Shown here: positions 12,570 through 37,007 of the stretch, piece after piece
Layout of the letters: each line of letters opens with the position of its first letter
Numbering within the stretch: position 1 is the first letter of the stretch
Assembly: GCA_030272155.1 (NCBI GenBank)
Contig: CP126201.1
Location: 3,570,501-3,634,500, forward strand
Direction of reading: 5' to 3'
Length of the DNA: 64,000 bases
Origin: Tetradesmus obliquus
Lineage: Eukaryota > Chlorophyta > Chlorophyceae > Sphaeropleales > Scenedesmaceae
Position numbers and translations under genes: made by a program
The notes under the pieces: model-generated
The model's input: only the letters and a program-made list of their open reading frames with translations
The model's database searches: none
What the model was told of the DNA's origin: nothing

Positions 12570-15082
12570 TCCATGCGCAGCTGGCTGGCAGCAGGTGTGT
12601 GAGCAGGGCAAAAGGTGGCGAGCGTGTGTGTTACCTATGTCATGTACAATAGCTGGATAGTCACCGAGAGTTTCAGTTATGTCTTGAGGCTGTGGGTGTC
12701 ATACCTGCAATGGGAGTTTGTTGCCACCTGATTGTCGCACCATCGCATGCTGATGAACCGAGCGGCACAGCTGGGCCAGCAGGCTAATGAGCAGCTGCTG
12801 CTCGCATGCATGGTGTGACTGGATGCTACTGTATGCTCCAGTGCTGTGGCGTGCAGATGATGGCAACTTCCAGGTGCTGATGCACAGCAACGCATAGCAA
12901 GCACAATACAAACATCGATCACATACTAGTGGTGTGGTGGTTACTGTCGTCGTGCTCTGCTCAAAAGGCTTCTGATTGGCCTTGCATGTTGCTGCTATGG
13001 CGTGATGCGCAATTGATGGATTTTATCGTGATAATGGAGGCTTTGCATGCACGTGAGAGAGGTGGAGAGCCCTCACAGTGTTAAGGTTTCCAGCATGCTG
13101 TTTTGCAGGTGTGGTGGCTAGGCTTGCAACTTGCTGTGTCATGGATGACGCCCCAAGGCCTTTCATTCATGCTCATGTTACCTATCAAGCCACAGCATCA
13201 ACGCCATGGGCTCCAGGTCTTTGCAGTACCAATAACAACTTCATACAATCGCATACACTGAATCTGTGTGTTACTTGCATCCTAATCCCCACCATGACAG
13301 CACAGCATGCACGGCAGCTCCTCCGCGGCCTTTGGCGTCTGCATCCCAACCGCGCGCTTCAAGTCACTTGGCAAAAAGCAGAGCGGCAGGAAATATACAT
13401 CAATGTGACAACCCAAGCAACCGCTGACGTAGCAGACAGCCCCAACTAGCATGCTGGTTGCTGCGTAGCTCGCAACAGCCTGTATCTGCAGCTTGCATCT
13501 TTGCGTGGTGTGCAGCCAGTGCTGCAACACTCAGGGGCCAGCTGTGCCTGTTCAGTATGCACATTAAGGAAATGCGCGGTGTGTATTCTCTGAGCAGAAA
13601 TGGAAACCCAAAGTCATGCAAACCAAAACACCCAGGCGGTGCCATTGCAAGCTGAGTGGACACAAAGCATGCATGCATGCACATGCATGGCTTGCAGGTG
13701 AGTGCTCGTCAGCACGCAGTTGCGCAGCAGGCGTGACCCTAAGCGCTGTGCTTCGACAAGGAAATTGCATGTTGCTGTAGCAACCTGGCCCATGGCATGC
13801 ATGGCAGTGCAGGGAGAAGCCTGCTGCAGCAGCAGGGCAGTGCCACAGGTCCCAACAACATTAGTCCAGCACGCCGCCTGCAGCCGGCAGAGCACATCCA
13901 CCCCAAACTGTAACTCTGAAAGTTAAACTCTGAATCACGCAGCACCCTCAGCCAGCCGTGGTCACGTGGGGAGCCTGCTCCAGGCTTCTTGCAGCAGCAG
14001 ACGCTCACTGCAAGCTGATAGGACCAACACAGACTGCTGCTAGTGTACTAACACGTAGCTGCGAGACCTGATACCAACTGCTCAACACACAAACAAAGTA
14101 GGAAGTCCTGCAACTAACTTAGAGCTCAATCCTGGCTCAAACACAGCCCTTACCGGCTGCCAAGTTTGACCAGACCCGCCCAGCACAACATGCGTTGCAA
14201 TTATTCAACACAACATCTGTGTACACGTGTACACATGAACTGAAGAAAAGGGTGCCACAGGGTGTCCAACATGACAGAGACCAACAGAGTCACCCACTTG
14301 ACTGCAACCCACCCATCTGAGACCCACATGTCGGCGACAAGATGCTACCTGCCGTTGAAGGAGTGCAGATGCTGAAAAAGAGAGCCACAGCTGCTGTAAC
14401 ACTGCCAATCTGCAAACAAAGAGCAGCAAGCAGCAAGCCAAGAGGCAGCTGCACAACACCATCAGCTGCACAGATGAGCTGACCGCAGTCATGTACAGCA
14501 AATTGTAGGGTGACAACAACGAACCGAGCAGAATGAGATATGGACAGGCTGAAGCGGGAGAGCCCAGCTAAGCGGCTGTCAGGCAACATATGATGGTACT
14601 CATGCGAGCCTTGTAATGCACCCAAGTATAACGTACATGAAAGCCAGCACAGCTGATGCACTACACCTGATGCATTTGAAACCTCAACTATGATTCAAGT
14701 GTGACGTGGCGGCGTACGCTGCACACTCGCCATGTCCACCTGATGCATTTGACAACGGTGTGAACAGCGCTCTCAGAGTTGGCAACTCCAAAGAGCCCAC
14801 ATGCGCAAGGCTCACACCTCCTGAAGCATGTCGCCACCACAAGACAATCGACCCCCACTGCACTACATGATGTCATGAACGCAACCACCCAATCACATGC
14901 ATTATGTAACCACCCAGGATATCACATCACGCCTTGTGTCTGCTGCTGAACCGTGAGCAGCACAAGTACCAGCTCATGCACAGCCACATTCTCGTATCCC
15001 TCACTGCCACATTCTCACACTCCTCCGTCAAAAGCTGCTTTAAAAAACAACCCCATCGAGCGCTGTCTCACTACGGTTGGCC
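12570..15082. other. 2.5 kb without a recognisable gene
   Basis: RAD51 3' flank followed by sequence with no conserved protein in any frame and no convincing exon chain. It has fewer CAG/CTG runs than the neighbouring genes and more CACATG/GCATG-rich sequence. A short near-repeat reading ACCTGATGCATTTGA occurs at about 14665 and about 14739. It may include 3' UTRs and a diverged mobile-element relic, but I cannot name one. Confidence 0.35.
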
Positions 15083-21319
<6,237 letters not shown>

Positions 21320-21854
21320 CGTGTGAAGCAAATGTTCCTCAACTTCAGCAGCTTGTAATTTCTTCGCGACGTGAGGAAGCCCAGCTGTATGCAAATAAAG
21401 GCCTAGACAAGTTCGCACGCGCCGAGACAAAGATTCGGGCAGTCGACCTTCCAAATACCCAGAAGGATGCTGAGGCAGGTAGATATGCGCGTGTGGTTTC
21501 GAGCGTCATTTGTCTGCGGACAACACAGACCTACCTACGTGGCTGTTCACAGCACTGGCAGGAGCGCCAGTGTTCACACTGAAGATGAAGAAGGATGACC
21601 CCGGTTGTCTTTACACCTTTGTCAATGCGAAGTGGTCCGTCTGCCAAAGATGATTTTAGCCAGGAATGTATATCTGCGACGGTGCCAAAACACATCAGTG
21701 TCAAGTTCTAGGGCCACTGGCATGCAGTCAAGCCCTGCTGGGCCCAAGACAGTGGCTTGAGGCCATACACTTGAAGGCAGCTCACCAGATTACACCAGAC
21801 AAGAGCATCTGTCTCACTTCAGGCAAACACAACCAGAAACGTTGCAGTCATCTG

Positions 21855-21859
21855 TTACA
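21855..21859 (-). terminator. Candidate TGTAA polyadenylation signal (MDAR)
   Basis: TGTAA on the minus strand, about 55-60 nt past the MDAR stop at 21914. TGTAA is the established chlorophyte poly(A) signal, but a pentamer alone is weak evidence. Confidence 0.35.
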
Positions 21860-21913
21860 ACAGCAATCATTGCTGCGATGATCGCAGACATGCCAGCTCA
21901 AACAAAAACCCCC

Positions 21914-27665
<5,752 letters not shown>

Positions 27666-28347
27666 CCTGTGGCTTGGATGGCTGATGCTGTTGCGGTGTA
27701 GCACTTCTGTTTTGCAGTGGTAGAGCAGCCACGATAGAGGGAGGCAAGAACTTTATATGATTTACGTGGGAAACGGAACGATTGTCGGGGCTAAGTCTCC
27801 CGTGGGACCGACGCTCATGGCGACAGCTTAGGTCTTAGAAGCGACCAGTGAAGTTCCAAGTTCCCACGAAGTTTGTCTTCCACTAGCTCGCGCTGTTCCG
27901 CTGCCTAAACAGCAGCACAGTTCAAGCAGCAGCACAACGACACAGCCTTCGCTCCCCTGCTTTGGCAAGAGTCAATGTACAGGCCAACTCTGGACCACCA
28001 GAACCAGCTGCACCTGGTCCCAGCTGGGATAGCAGGGCCACAGTGGGAAGCGCTGCAGGCGAACACGCCCTGCATGTTAACATGGAGTTTGCAGACTTTT
28101 CAGCATGTCAAGCAGATGCAGCATGTATATCAACACCATCCTGACTTGATTTGAGCGTCCTCGACACTGTTGCAGACCCTACTGCACATGTGCAAGCACA
28201 AACAGAAACAATGGCGCACAGGTGCTGCCACACATGTCAAAAGCTGCATGCGATGCCACCATGGCACTCCAGCGAACAAACACACCTTCATAACACCCTG
28301 TTTCTTCGACAAGGAATACAGCACAGACAGGACCCCAGCTGTACTGT
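27666..28347. other. Intergenic, MDAR start to AAE 3' copies
   Basis: Contains the MDAR promoter and the far 3' flank of the AAE gene. I see no gene and no clear promoter element. Confidence 0.4.
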
Positions 28348-28636
28348 AGCTGCTACAGCTTCGCGCGCTGCTGCATGGCCTGGCTCCGCAGCACTCGCCG
28401 CATCACCTTGTTGGATGCGGCAAGTTTGCCACCAGCAGCACCCGCTCCACTTTGAACAGCGGGTTCAAATGCGCACGCACCGCAGCCTGACACGCCTGCT
28501 GCAGCTCTTTGACAGCGTCCCCTGCTACCTCAACAGCCGACCTGCTGCTGCTGCTCTGCTGCTAGCGGCTGCTGCTGCTGTGGTAGGGTTCAGCACCAGG
28601 AACATGTGCAGCAGCTCAGGGCCCCCGCCAGCTGCA
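28348..28636 (-). pseudogene. Downstream copy of the AAE terminal exon
   Basis: The copy matches the last exon of the acyl-CoA synthetase from [16 protein letters not shown] to the final QQRAKL and stop, with an AG acceptor just upstream at about 28636. A frame break inside the poly-Ala/Ser stretch puts a stop after about 33 residues, so it is a pseudo-exon, although the terminal AKL codons are still present. Confidence 0.85.
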
Positions 28637-28777
28637 AGGAATCTTAATGCAAGCTGTATGCCATTGCCATGGCACTCTGACCAAATTTGTTGCTCGCTTT
28701 GTTGGCACTGAGTAGGCTTGATGAAGCCCCAGACGTGCACTTTGAAGGCAGGCAGCCCTCTCGCTATGCTGCAGCCG

Positions 28778-31700
28778 CTACAGCTTGGCGCGCTGCTGCA
28801 TGGCCTGGCTCCGCAGCACGCGCCGCATCACCTTGTTTGACGCAGTGCGTGGCAAGCTAGGCACCAGCAGCACCCTTTCCACTTTAAACAGTGGGTTTAA
28901 ATGCGCACGCACTGCAGCCTGACACGCCTGCTGCAGCTGTTTGACAGCATCTGCTGCTGCCTCAACAGCTGACCTGCTGCTGCTGCTGCTGCTAGTGGCT
29001 GCTGCTGCTGCTGTTGTGGTAGGGTTGAGCACTAGGAACATGTGCAGCAGCTCAGGGCCGCCGCCAGGTGCTGGGATGCCTATTGCTGCTGCCTCTGCTA
29101 TGCCTGGCACATTTGCCAGCACCACTCGCTCCAACTCCACTGAGCTGACCTGCAAGGCAGTACAGGACAGTATATGGCAGGACAGTGGGGAAACATGGCA
29201 GTACATGTGCTGGACATGGCTAAGTGTCAATTAGGCTTGCCAGCACCACTCGCTCCAGCTCCACTGAGCTGACCTGCATGCGGCAGTACAAGGCAGTACA
29301 TGCAGCAACACAGGGCAGTACACGTGCTGGAAATGACTAGGTGTCAGGCACGTTTGCCAGCACCGATCGCTCCAACTCCACTGAGCTGACCTGCGAGGCA
29401 GTACAGGGCAGTACAGGGCAGCACATAGCAGTACATGGCAGTACAGGGCAGTACAGGGCAGTGCAAGGCAGTACATTCAGCAATACAGTTGCGTGCGACA
29501 GGCAGCGCAGTGCATGACATGCAGCACAGTGCGCTTGGACACTGCTTGATTCAGTGATGCGTAGTAATACAGTCCCCCTTACAGCACCACACACCACCCA
29601 CCTTGATCCCTCCAAGGTTCATGGTGTCATCAACTCGCCCCAGGGCCTTGTAGTAACCTCCTGCAAGCCTTGCCACCTGAACACCATGCCTCCTCAGAGG
29701 CTTGCCGCTGAGCTGGCAGGCAGGCATGCTGCTGTAGCACGCGGCTTGCTTGCCAGCCAAGGCACTCCCTACCTTTGCTGCGTCACTTCTGTCACTCTAC
29801 TAACAACTTGAGCATCTATGCACACTGCTACATCAAACATCGCCTCAAGCCAGCCACACGCCAACCCACCTTGATGCCCCCCAAATTCATGGTGTCATCA
29901 ACACGCCCCAGGGCCCTGTAATAGCCCCCAGCCAGCCTTGCCACCTCATCCCCGTGCCGCCTCAGCGGCTTGCCGCTCAGCTGGCAGGCAGGCATGCCGG
30001 CATAGTAGGTGGCTGTGTGGTCTTTGTGCAGCAGCTGCTGCGACATGCCCAGCATAGGTGGCACCAGCGCCAGCTCACTGCAGGATGCAGCAAAAGCAGT
30101 ACGACTCAGGTGGCGTGCAACACGGCAAACAGCAGCATGGTGCAGCAGCTGCTGCGACATGCCCATCATGGGCGGCACCAGCGCCAGCTCGCTGCAGGGT
30201 GCAGCACAATGGATAGCAGCACGGCGACCAATCAAGTGCAGCAGACAATGGAGTGAAGCGTGGAGAAGTGTAGCTTGGCGGAGTGCACAGGCAACAGCAT
30301 TATGTTGAAGGCGAAGACAGGGAGACATAGCGCTCGCGCACTGCAACACTGCACGTCGTTCCCATTCCCCAGCAGCTACACTCAAGCAGCAAGCAATGCA
30401 CATGATGCTTTGTGCTGATGCATGTGGCAAGCTGCTACACCTGCGCCTGCTGGCAGCCCACCAATCACACTCACCCAGTGACTGCTGCTGCGCTGCTGCT
30501 GTGGTGGTGCTGGCTGCCTTCCTCTGACAGCAGCACCAGGCTGGCTCCCAAGGTAGGGGTGCTGAATGTTGAGGGAGCCTGCGGCTGCAGCAGGCAGCCA
30601 GCCAGGAAGCCTCCGCCTATCTCTGTGCCGCCGCAGTACCTGCAGGGTCGGAGAAAGTATCGGCACAAAGGGCATGCAAGGGCTGGAAGCAGGGAATGTG
30701 CAGCAGGCATCTCAAATGGGAAGCACCGCCTATCTCCCTGTTGGGTTGCAAACAAAAGCAGAGGAAACGAAGGATGCGGCAGGGTACAGAAGGGCACTTC
30801 AAGGCACGAACAGGGGCATGCTGACAGATGGGTTCACGTTATTTGCATGCACACATGTGGATTTCATTGCATGTGCAACAACGGGTCCTTCATACCACGC
30901 AGCAGACCTCAGGTTGCAAGAAAGTGTGAGCTGACCACATGTGCGGTTCAGTATAGCGACATTTGCTGAGCATCACTGGGCAGCTGCGAGACATAGCAAA
31001 CAGCAACAGTAAACAAAACATCCCTCACGCCTACTCACTCCAAGACATGATTATGTCCCTCAGCCCTGCTCACTCTGCCTCACACACCCTACTTTATCCA
31101 GTGCTGCTGGGCACTCACTCTATGACAGGGCGGTAACCCTGCACCCTGCTGGCCAGCCAGTGGTAGTCCTCAGGGCTGCTGGCCTCCCCTGTGCTGCTGA
31201 AGCACTTCAAAGCATTCCAGTCCAAGTGGGCCATGCAGCCGCTGCTGCGCCAGGCCTTGGCAATGGAGGGGACTAGGCCTAGGATGTTGACTCGCGCCGC
31301 AGCCACAAACTCACCGAAGTCGCGGCCCAGTGGGGAGCCCTGCGCGGCGGCAGTGATGCAACACCAACTGAGCATATCAAGTGCGCAGCGCCTGCGAAAT
31401 ATGACAGAAGCGCGGAGGAGCACTACATGCGTCCAAGGCGCACCTTGCCACAAAGGTAAGAGTGCCAGCGCACATGCACGCACATGCATGCAGGCTGGGG
31501 ACGGCAACGATTGCACATGAGGCAGATGAATGCCAGAAGCAAACTGGTGGCTGGCAGGCAGTACATGCACGTCAACACCCCACTTGGTAGAGTGCAATGG
31601 TGGTGCCATTGCGCAGGCTGCGTACAGCCCCATCATCCAGCCAAGGTTGGTGGGCCAAGCCAAACTCAAACATGCGCAACGGACGCACCATACGAAGCAA

Positions 31701-34700
31701 CACCACTGCTGCCATGCCAAATGCAAACACACACAGCCAAACTGGTGAAACACGAATGCAGCTACTTTCCAGCACTGTACCTGGTAGAGGGCAATGGTGG
31801 CGCCATTCAGCAGGCTAGCATAGAGCAGCCATGGTCCCATCATCCAGCCAAGGTTGGTAGGCCAGGCCACCACATTGCCCGGCTGTATGTCCTGCAGTGA
31901 CCAGCCGTCTACTGCACAGCGCAGCGGCGTGGTGTGTGTCCAAGGGATGGCCTTGGGCTCGCCCTGCAAGTAAAAGCAACAAGGATATGCTGAAGAAGGG
32001 TGCTGTTGGACGTATACACAGGTCAGCATGTACCGAGTGTGGCTCCAGGGGATGACCTTGGGCTCGCCCTGGGTGCAAGAATCAGCATATAAATGTGCAG
32101 GTCAAGGGAATGTTGAAGCAGGTGGTTGGCTTGTGCGATGCGTACGTGAGGAAAGCATGTGCAGCTGCGCCTGTTTGCCAGCGCGACACCTGAAGCTACA
32201 GAAGCAGCTGTTGCAGGGACACCTTGCGGGTGGTGCGACCCAACTCTGCCCTGCCGTGGCTTCCGCCTGATTGCACCTGCTGGTTCCACGCCACACTTAC
32301 GGTTGTGCCTGATGAGAACAGGATGTTGCTGTACGCGCTTGCCGCCACAACATGCGGCAGCGCGCGCACAGAACCGCTTGTACCGCTGCCCCCCTGCCCA
32401 GCCAGTTGCAGGAAGTCCCTCCACAGCATGTCGCCTTGCCGCGTGCCAGGGAGCAGCCCCACACTGCAGAAGCACCTTGCATGCATGCGCTACTTGCCGC
32501 TGTGCAGCTGGCTCGAACAAGACTTTACCATGCTGCCGCGTCAAATATGCACCTGCCTGCATGTAAGATGTGTACTCACTGTTGTGCCTGATGAGAACAG
32601 GATGTTGCTGTACGCATTTGCCGCCACAACATGCGGCAGCGCCCGCACAGAACTGCCTATACTGCTGCCCCCCTGCCCAGCCAGCCGCAGGAAGTCGCTC
32701 CACAGCATGTCACCTTGCCGCGTACCAGGGAGCAGCCCCACACTGCAGAAGCACCTTCCATGCGTGCACTACTTGCAGCTGCCCAGCTGCGGCAAACAAG
32801 ACTTTGCCATGCTGCCGCCTCAACCATGCACCTGCCTGAACAAACAATGTCTACTCACCGTTGTGCCTGAAGAGAACAGGATGTTGCTGTACGCGCTTGC
32901 CGCCACAACATGCGGCAGCGCGCACACAGAACCGCCTGTGCCGCTGCCCCCCTGCCCAGCCAGTTGCAGGAAGTCCCTCCACAGCATGTCGCCTTGCTGT
33001 GTGCCAGACAGCAGCCCCACACTGCAGAAGCACCTTCCATGCGTTCGCTACTTGCAGCTGTGCAGCTGGCTTGAACAAGACTTTGCCATGCTGCCGCGTC
33101 AACCATGCACCTGCCTAAACATGTGATGTTTACTCACTGTTGTGCCTGATGAGAACAGGATGTTGCTGTACGCGTTTGCCGCCACAACAAGCGGCAGCGC
33201 GCGCACAGAATCGCCTGTGCCGCTGCCCCCCTGCCCAGCCAGTTGCAGGAAGTCCCTCCACAGCATGTCGCCTTGCCGCGTGCCAGACAGCAGCCCCACA
33301 CTGCAGAAGCACCTTGCATGCATGCGCTACTTGCCGCTGTGCAGCTGGCTCGAACAACGGACTTTGCCATGCTGCCGCGTCAACCATGCACCTGCCTAAA
33401 CATGTGATGTTTACTCACTGTTGTGCCTGATGAGAACAGGATGTTGCTGTACGCGCTTGCCGCCACAACATGCGGCAGCGCACGTACAGAACCGCCTGTA
33501 CCGCTGCCCCCCTGCCCAGCCAGCCGCAGGAAGTCCCTCCACGGCATATCGCCTTGCCGCAGCGGCAGGCGCGCCTGGCCTGCCCCTGCTGCAGGCACCA
33601 CAACAGCCGGGGGTGCTGCAGGGTCCCCTGTCACGCGGCTGTACAGCGGCAGGGCCTTGCCTCCACGCAACACCACATCCTGCAAGCAACACACAATCCA
33701 GCAAGGTGTAAAAAGTAGCGGGGTTTGGATCCTGGCATGATCTGAAGGCAACGAGAGCAGCCACGCACCACCACGTCCTGCAAGCAGGTGCAGCACACAT
33801 GCTGTTCTGGGCGCGCAGCAGCTGCTGCTACACTATGGAAGATGCCTGGTCAGGCCTGAGTTGGTGTCAGACTTAGTGACCACTGCTAGCCAGCCTGGGT
33901 TGCAAACCAGCAGCTTCTGCCCTTGGATGCATGCGCCGGACAACAGCAGGGCAGTCGGGCTTCTGACGTTTCTGTGCTACAGCGAGCTTATCAACTGAAG
34001 CAAAATCTGAAATCAGTCTCCTTCTACCCCTCGTGTGCCGACCTGTGTGAAGACAGCCACTGCTCCTGCAATGCGCAGCCGCACCGCCACCTCTGATGCA
34101 GCAAAGCTGTCAGCGATGGACACCACCACGCAGCCCGCCAGCACGATGCCAAAGTAGATGACGGCAGCCTCCACGGTCAGCGGCATGGCGATGGCTAGCG
34201 CGTCACCTGCAGTAGCAGCATCAGTGGCAGCGGCAGCGCAGAGACAGGTCTGTAGAGTTGAACTTGACAAACCTGCAGCTCTTCCCAAGCACAGCAGCAT
34301 ACTTGAGTGCATGCTGGTCCTGCTTGTAGCAGGAAGTTGTTTGTTGCTGCAGTGCCAGAGTGATAACCAGCAGCATTTGCAACACATGTCTGACAAAGTT
34401 GAACACAGCAGCCTCCACAGTCAGCGGCATGGCGATAGCCAGCGCGTCACCTGCAGCAGCAGCAGCACAGGGAAGAACTTGCAGATATGACTTGAACGTT
34501 GACATGCTGGCTGGTCCGTGAGCGCCGCCCCGGGGATGTTCTGCCATTGAGCCCAGTTGAAGTGCAGCTCTGCCCAGCGCAACAAAGCGTTTGTCCGTTT
34601 GCTTTGCATGCTTAAAACTCTGCAAACTCCATGTTGACAGCACAGTGGCTCCACATGCTCTCCTGTCCCCATATTCGCTGCTGCAGTGCCAGTGTTGCAT

Positions 34701-35766
34701 TGCCACTGTTGCAGTGCCAGTGTGATACACAACAGCTGTTGCCACGCATGCCAGACACACAAACACACACCTGGCTGGTACTTTGCCGCCACACACGCAG
34801 CCACCTGCATGCAGCGCTGCCGCAGCTCCGCCCAGCTGACGTGCTGCAGCTGCGTGGGTGCCCCCTCATCTGCCCATGTGATGGCTGGGCTGCTGGGGCT
34901 GGGGGCGCGCGGGGAGTGCAGCGCACACGCAGCGATGTTCAGGCGGGCACCTGCACAGCAGCAATCGCCAACAGCAGCAGATGTGCCAAAAAAGCGCACA
35001 GATGTGGCTGTGTTGAGCTCACAGCGCCGTGCATCCAGTGCATGATTGTGGGTGGCAAGGATACTTTGGTTTGCTGCACCCAGGTGCTTGTTAAAGCATG
35101 TCAAGTATGCACGGTCAACAGCAAGTGCAACTACAGCAGTTGCTGTAGAACTTCCTTCTCACCCGGCAGCCAGCTGGCCTTGTCTGGTTGATCATGCTGC
35201 TCTTGCAGCATGCAGCTGGGAGGTGCAGCCAGGCCCTGCTGCAGCCCCAGCTCCTTTGCCACTGCAGCCCAGAACACGTTGGGGTTGGCGCAGGACACCT
35301 GCTGCAGCAGCGGCCAGTCCCTGGAGGGGTCTCCTGTGCGCTGCGCCTCCCAGCGAAGATCCCCCTGCGCAGTGTTTGCAACATGACAGAATTGGAGGAT
35401 GTGCTGATCGTATGTAATTAAAGCTTGGTAGGAAAGACGTATGAAATCAAGGCCTGGATGTTGCATGCAACAGAGGCCTCAAAGAGTTCCAGAACCATAA
35501 ACCTGCTGCTGCAGCTGCTGAATGTTTGGTTGTGGCTAGTCCCTGCAGGCGTTCGCTGTGCGCTGGGCCTCCCAGTGGAGGTCACCCTGGGTGGTGCAGG
35601 TGATGATGTGCAACAAATGCAGCTACAGATGCAGACCTGTGAGGGTTTGCTCACAAGTGGGGAAAGATCATGGCAGCTTGCTTTGGCAGCTTTGCAGGGA
35701 AGCAATAAAACAAGGCACGCAGTGATGCCGGCTACAAAGAGGCCCAGGACAGCTGCAGCACTGTAA

Positions 35767-35798
<32 letters not shown>

Positions 35799-36371
35799 AA
35801 CCTTCCAGTGCCTGGTACATAACTTAATGCAGTGCAACAAGCTAAAGTACCTTACCCCTGGCAGCAGCAGCATGGGCAGTAGTAGCGGCAGCAGCAGTAG
35901 CACTGCCGCTGTGCTGTGCTGCCAGCTGCACAGGTGTCATCCATCAGCTAGCCACCGAACACGCCCATTACAACAATTTCAACAGCATTGCTGTACTACT
36001 CACCTGAAAGTGCTGCATAAAGCGAGCTGTGTTTGACTGCTGCACAGTGTGCTGGTCTGGCACCCACACAGGCGCAGGCCCACGTGCTGACACGTCCCAT
36101 GATGCATACACGGCAGCATACAGCTGCTGATGCAGCTCAAGCGGCTGCTCCGGAACGAGTAGCTCGCTGCAAAGCTGTGCCCAAGCCTACAAGCAGCAAA
36201 CATGAGCGGTTGAAAACAGCAGCATGCAGCAGGTGGGCAATTCCAAGCCATGCCAAGTCAGACCTGGCTGGCATCCAGCTGCTGCCCCTGCAGCTGCCGA
36301 TCGAGCTCCTGTAGCAGCTGCACGTGCTCTTTCAGGCCCCATTTGGCCGCTACAGCTGACAGTGGAGGCAT
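28778..36371 (-). CDS. AAE17/18-type acyl-CoA synthetase, AKL C-terminus
   Basis: Eleven exons: 36371-36264, 36186-36004, 35364-35163, 34950-34771, 34206-34043, 33679-33419, 31963-31781, 31339-31119, 30639-30475, 30077-29870 and 29149-28778 (748 aa; plant AAE17/AAE18 about 725). The AMP-binding P-loop [15 protein letters not shown] spans the exon 6/7 junction. It is followed by [58 protein letters not shown] and [14 protein letters not shown] with [16 protein letters not shown]. The family (ANL superfamily) adenylates a carboxylic acid and transfers it to CoA; Arabidopsis AAE18 acts on 2,4-DB in peroxisomes. The C-terminus RAKL fits a PTS1, so a peroxisomal site is likely. The substrate is unknown. 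Introns are filled with partial copies of adjacent exons, including a five-unit 279-bp array. A Ser/Ala homopolymer interrupts the C-terminal domain. Confidence 0.9.
29230..30195 (-). repeat. Partial copies of AAE exons 10 and 11
   Basis: 5'-part copies of exon 11 (acceptor plus VSSVELER) lie at about 29275-29230 and 29395-29340. A 3'-part copy of exon 10 ([19 protein letters not shown] ... MNLGGIK, with donor) lies at about 29745-29598. A 5'-part copy of exon 10 ([17 protein letters not shown]) lies at about 30195-30138. The intact exons are 29149-28778 and 30077-29870. Confidence 0.88.
29398..29475. repeat. 10-bp GGGCAGTACA tandem repeat
   Basis: Seven to eight near-perfect units of about 10 bp (GGGCAGTACA with CACATA and CATGGC variants) in the intron between AAE exons 10 and 11. 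The block is flanked by duplicated exon 11 acceptor sequence and by looser copies of the same unit near 29160 and 29285. Confidence 0.85.
31585..32070 (-). repeat. Partial copies of AAE exon 7
   Basis: The intact exon is 31963-31781. Copies of its 3' part (PTNLGWMMG and NGTTIALYQ) with donor lie at about 31665-31585, downstream. A 5'-part copy ([11 protein letters not shown], after an AG) lies at about 32070-32038, upstream. Confidence 0.82.
32270..33680 (-). repeat. Five-unit 279-bp tandem array of AAE exon 6
   Basis: The marker GTTGTGCCTGAxGAGAACAGG occurs at 32302, 32581, 32860, 33139 and 33420, spacings of 279, 279, 279 and 281 bp. The unit furthest right contains the full exon 6. The four downstream units each carry its 3' two-thirds ([18 protein letters not shown] to SSGTT), a GTGAGT-type donor (the leftmost unit reads GTAAGT), a CTTCTGCAG acceptor-like site and about 100 bp of intron. 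Units differ by scattered substitutions. Confidence 0.95.
34398..34455 (-). repeat. 5'-part copy of AAE exon 5
   Basis: Repeats the acceptor and [16 protein letters not shown] of the intact exon 5 (34206-34043), upstream of it on the minus strand. Confidence 0.85.
35545..35610 (-). repeat. 5'-part copy of AAE exon 3
   Basis: Repeats, with divergence, the first 40-50 bp of exon 3 (acceptor side, intact copy 35364-35163), including the RWEAQRT-coding segment, upstream on the minus strand. Confidence 0.7.
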
Positions 36372-37007
36372 GCCAGCACAGCACCAGTGATGATAAGAGT
36401 GAACGTCAACAGCGCAAGCACAGCAGAGTTTATCGCCAGCTGAAACGCATCAATCAGGTGGTACTAAACCATGTGTCGCATATGTTGTTTCCGAGGGAGA
36501 AGCAGCAGGCGACGCGTCAGCACCGTTACGTGGGTTGAACCGTGACAGCTTTGCAGCGCGACACGGGAGCAACCTCCCAGCATGTACTGCTATGTATTCT
36601 GTATTTAGCAATCTTTTTTGCAGTTTACAACAAGTGCCGCGCCACGCAGTGCACTTTTCGTAAATGTAAGTAGCATGCCACTGCTCCTCATGCTACCAGC
36701 CACCAGCAAGAGGCCATCTGTGCTCGGATATACCCCACCACATTCATTGTTGCAACTTCTCTTCTGGAGATCTGCAACATACAGAGCCCAGTTGACGACA
36801 CCCTGCATTTTACAGTAAACCACTTGACATAAATCTTGGCCACGCTGCCATTGTGTCAAAATGTTTATGTTGCACCGTGCTGTGACAGCTAGGTGTCACT
36901 GATCACATTTCATCCAACTGTAGACGCATGCTTAGGCTACAGCCTGCTTATCTCTGAGATAGGCTGTAGCTACAGCTTGCAAGTTGCGCGGCATCCACGC
37001 AGGCCTT
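36372..37007. other. AAE promoter and SPICE1-like 3' flank
   Basis: No gene seen. A TTACA at about 36810-36814 reads TGTAA on the minus strand and could be the poly(A) signal of the SPICE1-like gene, about 195 nt past its stop. Confidence 0.35.

Noticed and set aside
12570-15082. Small ORFs between RAD51 and the FAD gene
   Set aside because: Short, no family resemblance, no exon chain; consistent with chance frames.
32224-33126. 300-codon plus-strand ORF with 93-residue repeats
   Set aside because: It is the antisense of the 279-bp AAE exon array; the repeat length being a multiple of three keeps it open. Nothing supports it as a protein.
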